A DNA stretch of 64,000 nt. Origin: CAWHPS01 sp963831235 (GTDB lineage: Bacteria; Fibrobacterota; OXYB2-FULL-49-7; JAEUSG01). The number at the start of each line of letters is the position of its first letter. The first letter of the stretch is position 1. The stretch is taken from the NCBI GenBank assembly GCA_963831235.1, contig CAWHPS010000035.1, forward strand, positions 1 through 64,000. Direction: 5' to 3'. The position numbers and the translations under genes were made by a program. Below, piece after piece: positions 63,344-64,000 of the stretch. The notes under the pieces were generated by a model. It saw only the letters and a program-made list of their open reading frames with translations. It made no database searches and was not told the DNA's origin.

Positions 63344-63636
63344 AAGATGTTACATCATTGCAATACAATGTTTCCTCTTGCAATGGTTGCAGCAGATGCA
63401 CACAGGTTTGTCCAAGGAATGTTTTTGTAATGCAAGGCAATAAAGCTGTTCTTACAAGCAAAGACAAATGCATTGAATGCGGTGCCTGCATGAACAATTG
63501 CGCTTCAGGGGCTATTTCTGTCAAACCTGGCGTAGGATGCGCTGCGGCCATGTTTGATGGACTCTTGCGGTTTGGGGACATGGAAAAGGGAACCTGCGGG
63601 TGCGAAAGTGATGATGATAACCGAGGCTGTTGCTGA
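63331..63636 (+). CDS. hgcB: Mercury methylation ferredoxin HgcB
   Basis: A 101-aa ferredoxin that reduces the corrinoid of HgcA and may deliver Hg(II). Two [4Fe-4S] motifs are complete: C17-x2-C20-x2-C23-x3-C27-P and C47-x2-C50-x2-C53-x3-C57, the second with the HgcB signature CIECGAC. A further conserved Cys lies at C70, more at C89 and C91, and a terminal vicinal pair C100-C101, which fits known HgcB proteins. The ATG at 63331, five bases after GGAGG, is preferred; an alternative ATG at 63340 overlaps the hgcA stop as ATGA. Confidence 0.93.
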   Translation: MVYMKDVTSLQYNVSSCNGCSRCTQVCPRNVFVMQGNKAVLTSKDKCIECGACMNNCASGAISVKPGVGCAAAMFDGLLRFGDMEKGTCGCESDDDNRGCC

Positions 63637-63653
63637 TACCAGGAAACAAAGTC

Positions 63654-64000
63654 ATGGAAAATAAGCTTAAAATATTATTTCTTTGAACCGGCAACTCCTG
63701 TAGGAGTCAGATGGCAGAAGGTTTTGCGCGGCATTTTAAGAATGATGTACTGGAACCCTATTCCGCTGGAATTGAAATACATGATCTGAATCCTTTTGCC
63801 GTGCAGGTTATGGCAGAAGTTGAAATCGATATCTCACATCAAAGACCCAAGCCTGTCCGCGAGCTTATAAACATTGGTTTTGATTTTGTTATAACCGTTT
63901 GCGATGATGCAAATGAAACCTGTCCTGTTTTCTTTGGTAAAACAAACCGTGTTCATATGAGTTTTGATGATCCACCAAGGCTTGCAAAAATGATACAGGA
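63654..64000 (+). CDS. arsC: Thioredoxin-type arsenate reductase ArsC with in-frame TGA at the catalytic residue (partial)
   Basis: The frame from the ATG at 63654 reads MENKLKILFL, then TGA (63684-63686), then TGNSCRSQMAEG and onward without a stop to the window edge. In ArsC of the low-molecular-weight phosphatase fold, the sequence is C-T-G-N-S-C-R, and the first Cys is the nucleophile that attacks arsenate. Here that codon is TGA, so codon 11 may be selenocysteine. The other redox Cys are kept (C16, and C83/C90 in TVC and ETC positions matching Cys82/Cys89 of the S. aureus enzyme). Other family motifs (YSAGIE, DIS, FDDP) are intact. A nonsense mutation or sequencing error is the alternative. 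It starts 18 bp after hgcB, probably in the same operon; the C-terminus lies outside the window. Confidence 0.75.
63694..63707 (+). promoter_or_regulatory. Candidate SECIS-like hairpin in arsC
   Basis: ACTCC-TGTA-GGAGT forms a perfect 5-bp stem with a four-base loop beginning eight bases after the in-frame TGA. Bacterial SECIS elements are small hairpins directly downstream of the UGA with a G in the apical loop, which is met here (loop TGTA). The loop is about 16 bases from the UGA, at the short end of the usual distance. The stem is short, so this is only suggestive. Confidence 0.45.

Noticed and set aside
63711..64000. An arsC start at the internal ATG after the TGA.
   Set aside because: It would lack the phosphate-binding loop and nucleophile, giving a useless protein. 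The upstream frame reads the family sequence exactly up to the TGA.

Overview
ORGANISM. The window looks like a chromosomal piece of a diderm, probably anaerobic member of the Fibrobacterota (Fibrobacteres/Chitinivibrionia side). Supporting signs are a TIGR02147-type protein (a paralogous family typical of Fibrobacter), type IX secretion (T9SS) signatures (a PorV/PorQ-like outer-membrane protein and two proteins with C-terminal sorting tails), a Kdo transferase, a DUF2225 protein and two SpoVG paralogues. The phylum call is inference; no rRNA or tRNA gene is visible. Overall G+C is moderate to low, with a visibly G+C-richer island at about 13.5-18.3 kb. LAYOUT. 0-13 kb is housekeeping and envelope: waaA, a DUF2225 protein, two large glycosyltransferase-like membrane proteins (one fused to degenerate alpha/beta-hydrolase-like domains), a 56-codon membrane protein, a CsgG/FlgT-like secreted protein, argH, recJ, two SpoVG paralogues and a DUF2294 protein. 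13.1-18.3 kb is an apparently acquired cassette preceded by a MITE-like element and a structured leader ending in an intrinsic terminator: a PEPCK/HPr-kinase-like P-loop protein, a divergent chorismate-synthase-like protein, a 38-aa ORF, a PurC-type SAICAR synthetase and a beta-carbonic anhydrase. 18.4-31.5 kb holds a TPR membrane protein, a TIGR02147 regulator with overlapping lipoprotein gene, a beta-propeller T9SS cargo, a YiiX-like hydrolase, several beta-barrel proteins and an ECF sigma/anti-sigma pair. 31.5-53 kb is a decaying accessory zone: RND and MgtA-type pseudogenes beside an orphan tolC, a PorV/PorQ operon whose third gene is split by an IS, an IS1634-type element, a broken AbiEi-type antitoxin gene, then intact hflKC, a P-type ATPase and yqhA, an orphan flgB, a ~680-bp segmental duplication and an ISL3 element. 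53-64 kb is a metal region: a Tat/DUF362/T9SS protein, a CusCBA-type RND efflux operon with a small Cys/His-rich protein gene, an ISKra4-type element, and finally arsR-hgcA-hgcB-arsC. HIGHLIGHT. The right edge carries mercury methylation genes (hgcA with the NVWCAAGK cap-helix motif, hgcB with two [4Fe-4S] motifs and a terminal Cys pair) in a tight operon with an ArsR regulator. The next gene is a thioredoxin-type arsenate reductase whose catalytic nucleophile codon is an in-frame TGA followed by a small hairpin, so it may be a selenoprotein. The divergent cus operon and the arsR-hgcAB operon originally shared one intergenic region, now separated by the ISKra4 element. All four IS elements could be delimited with terminal inverted repeats and target duplications, and two unrelated ones each carry a DUF6788-like accessory gene.
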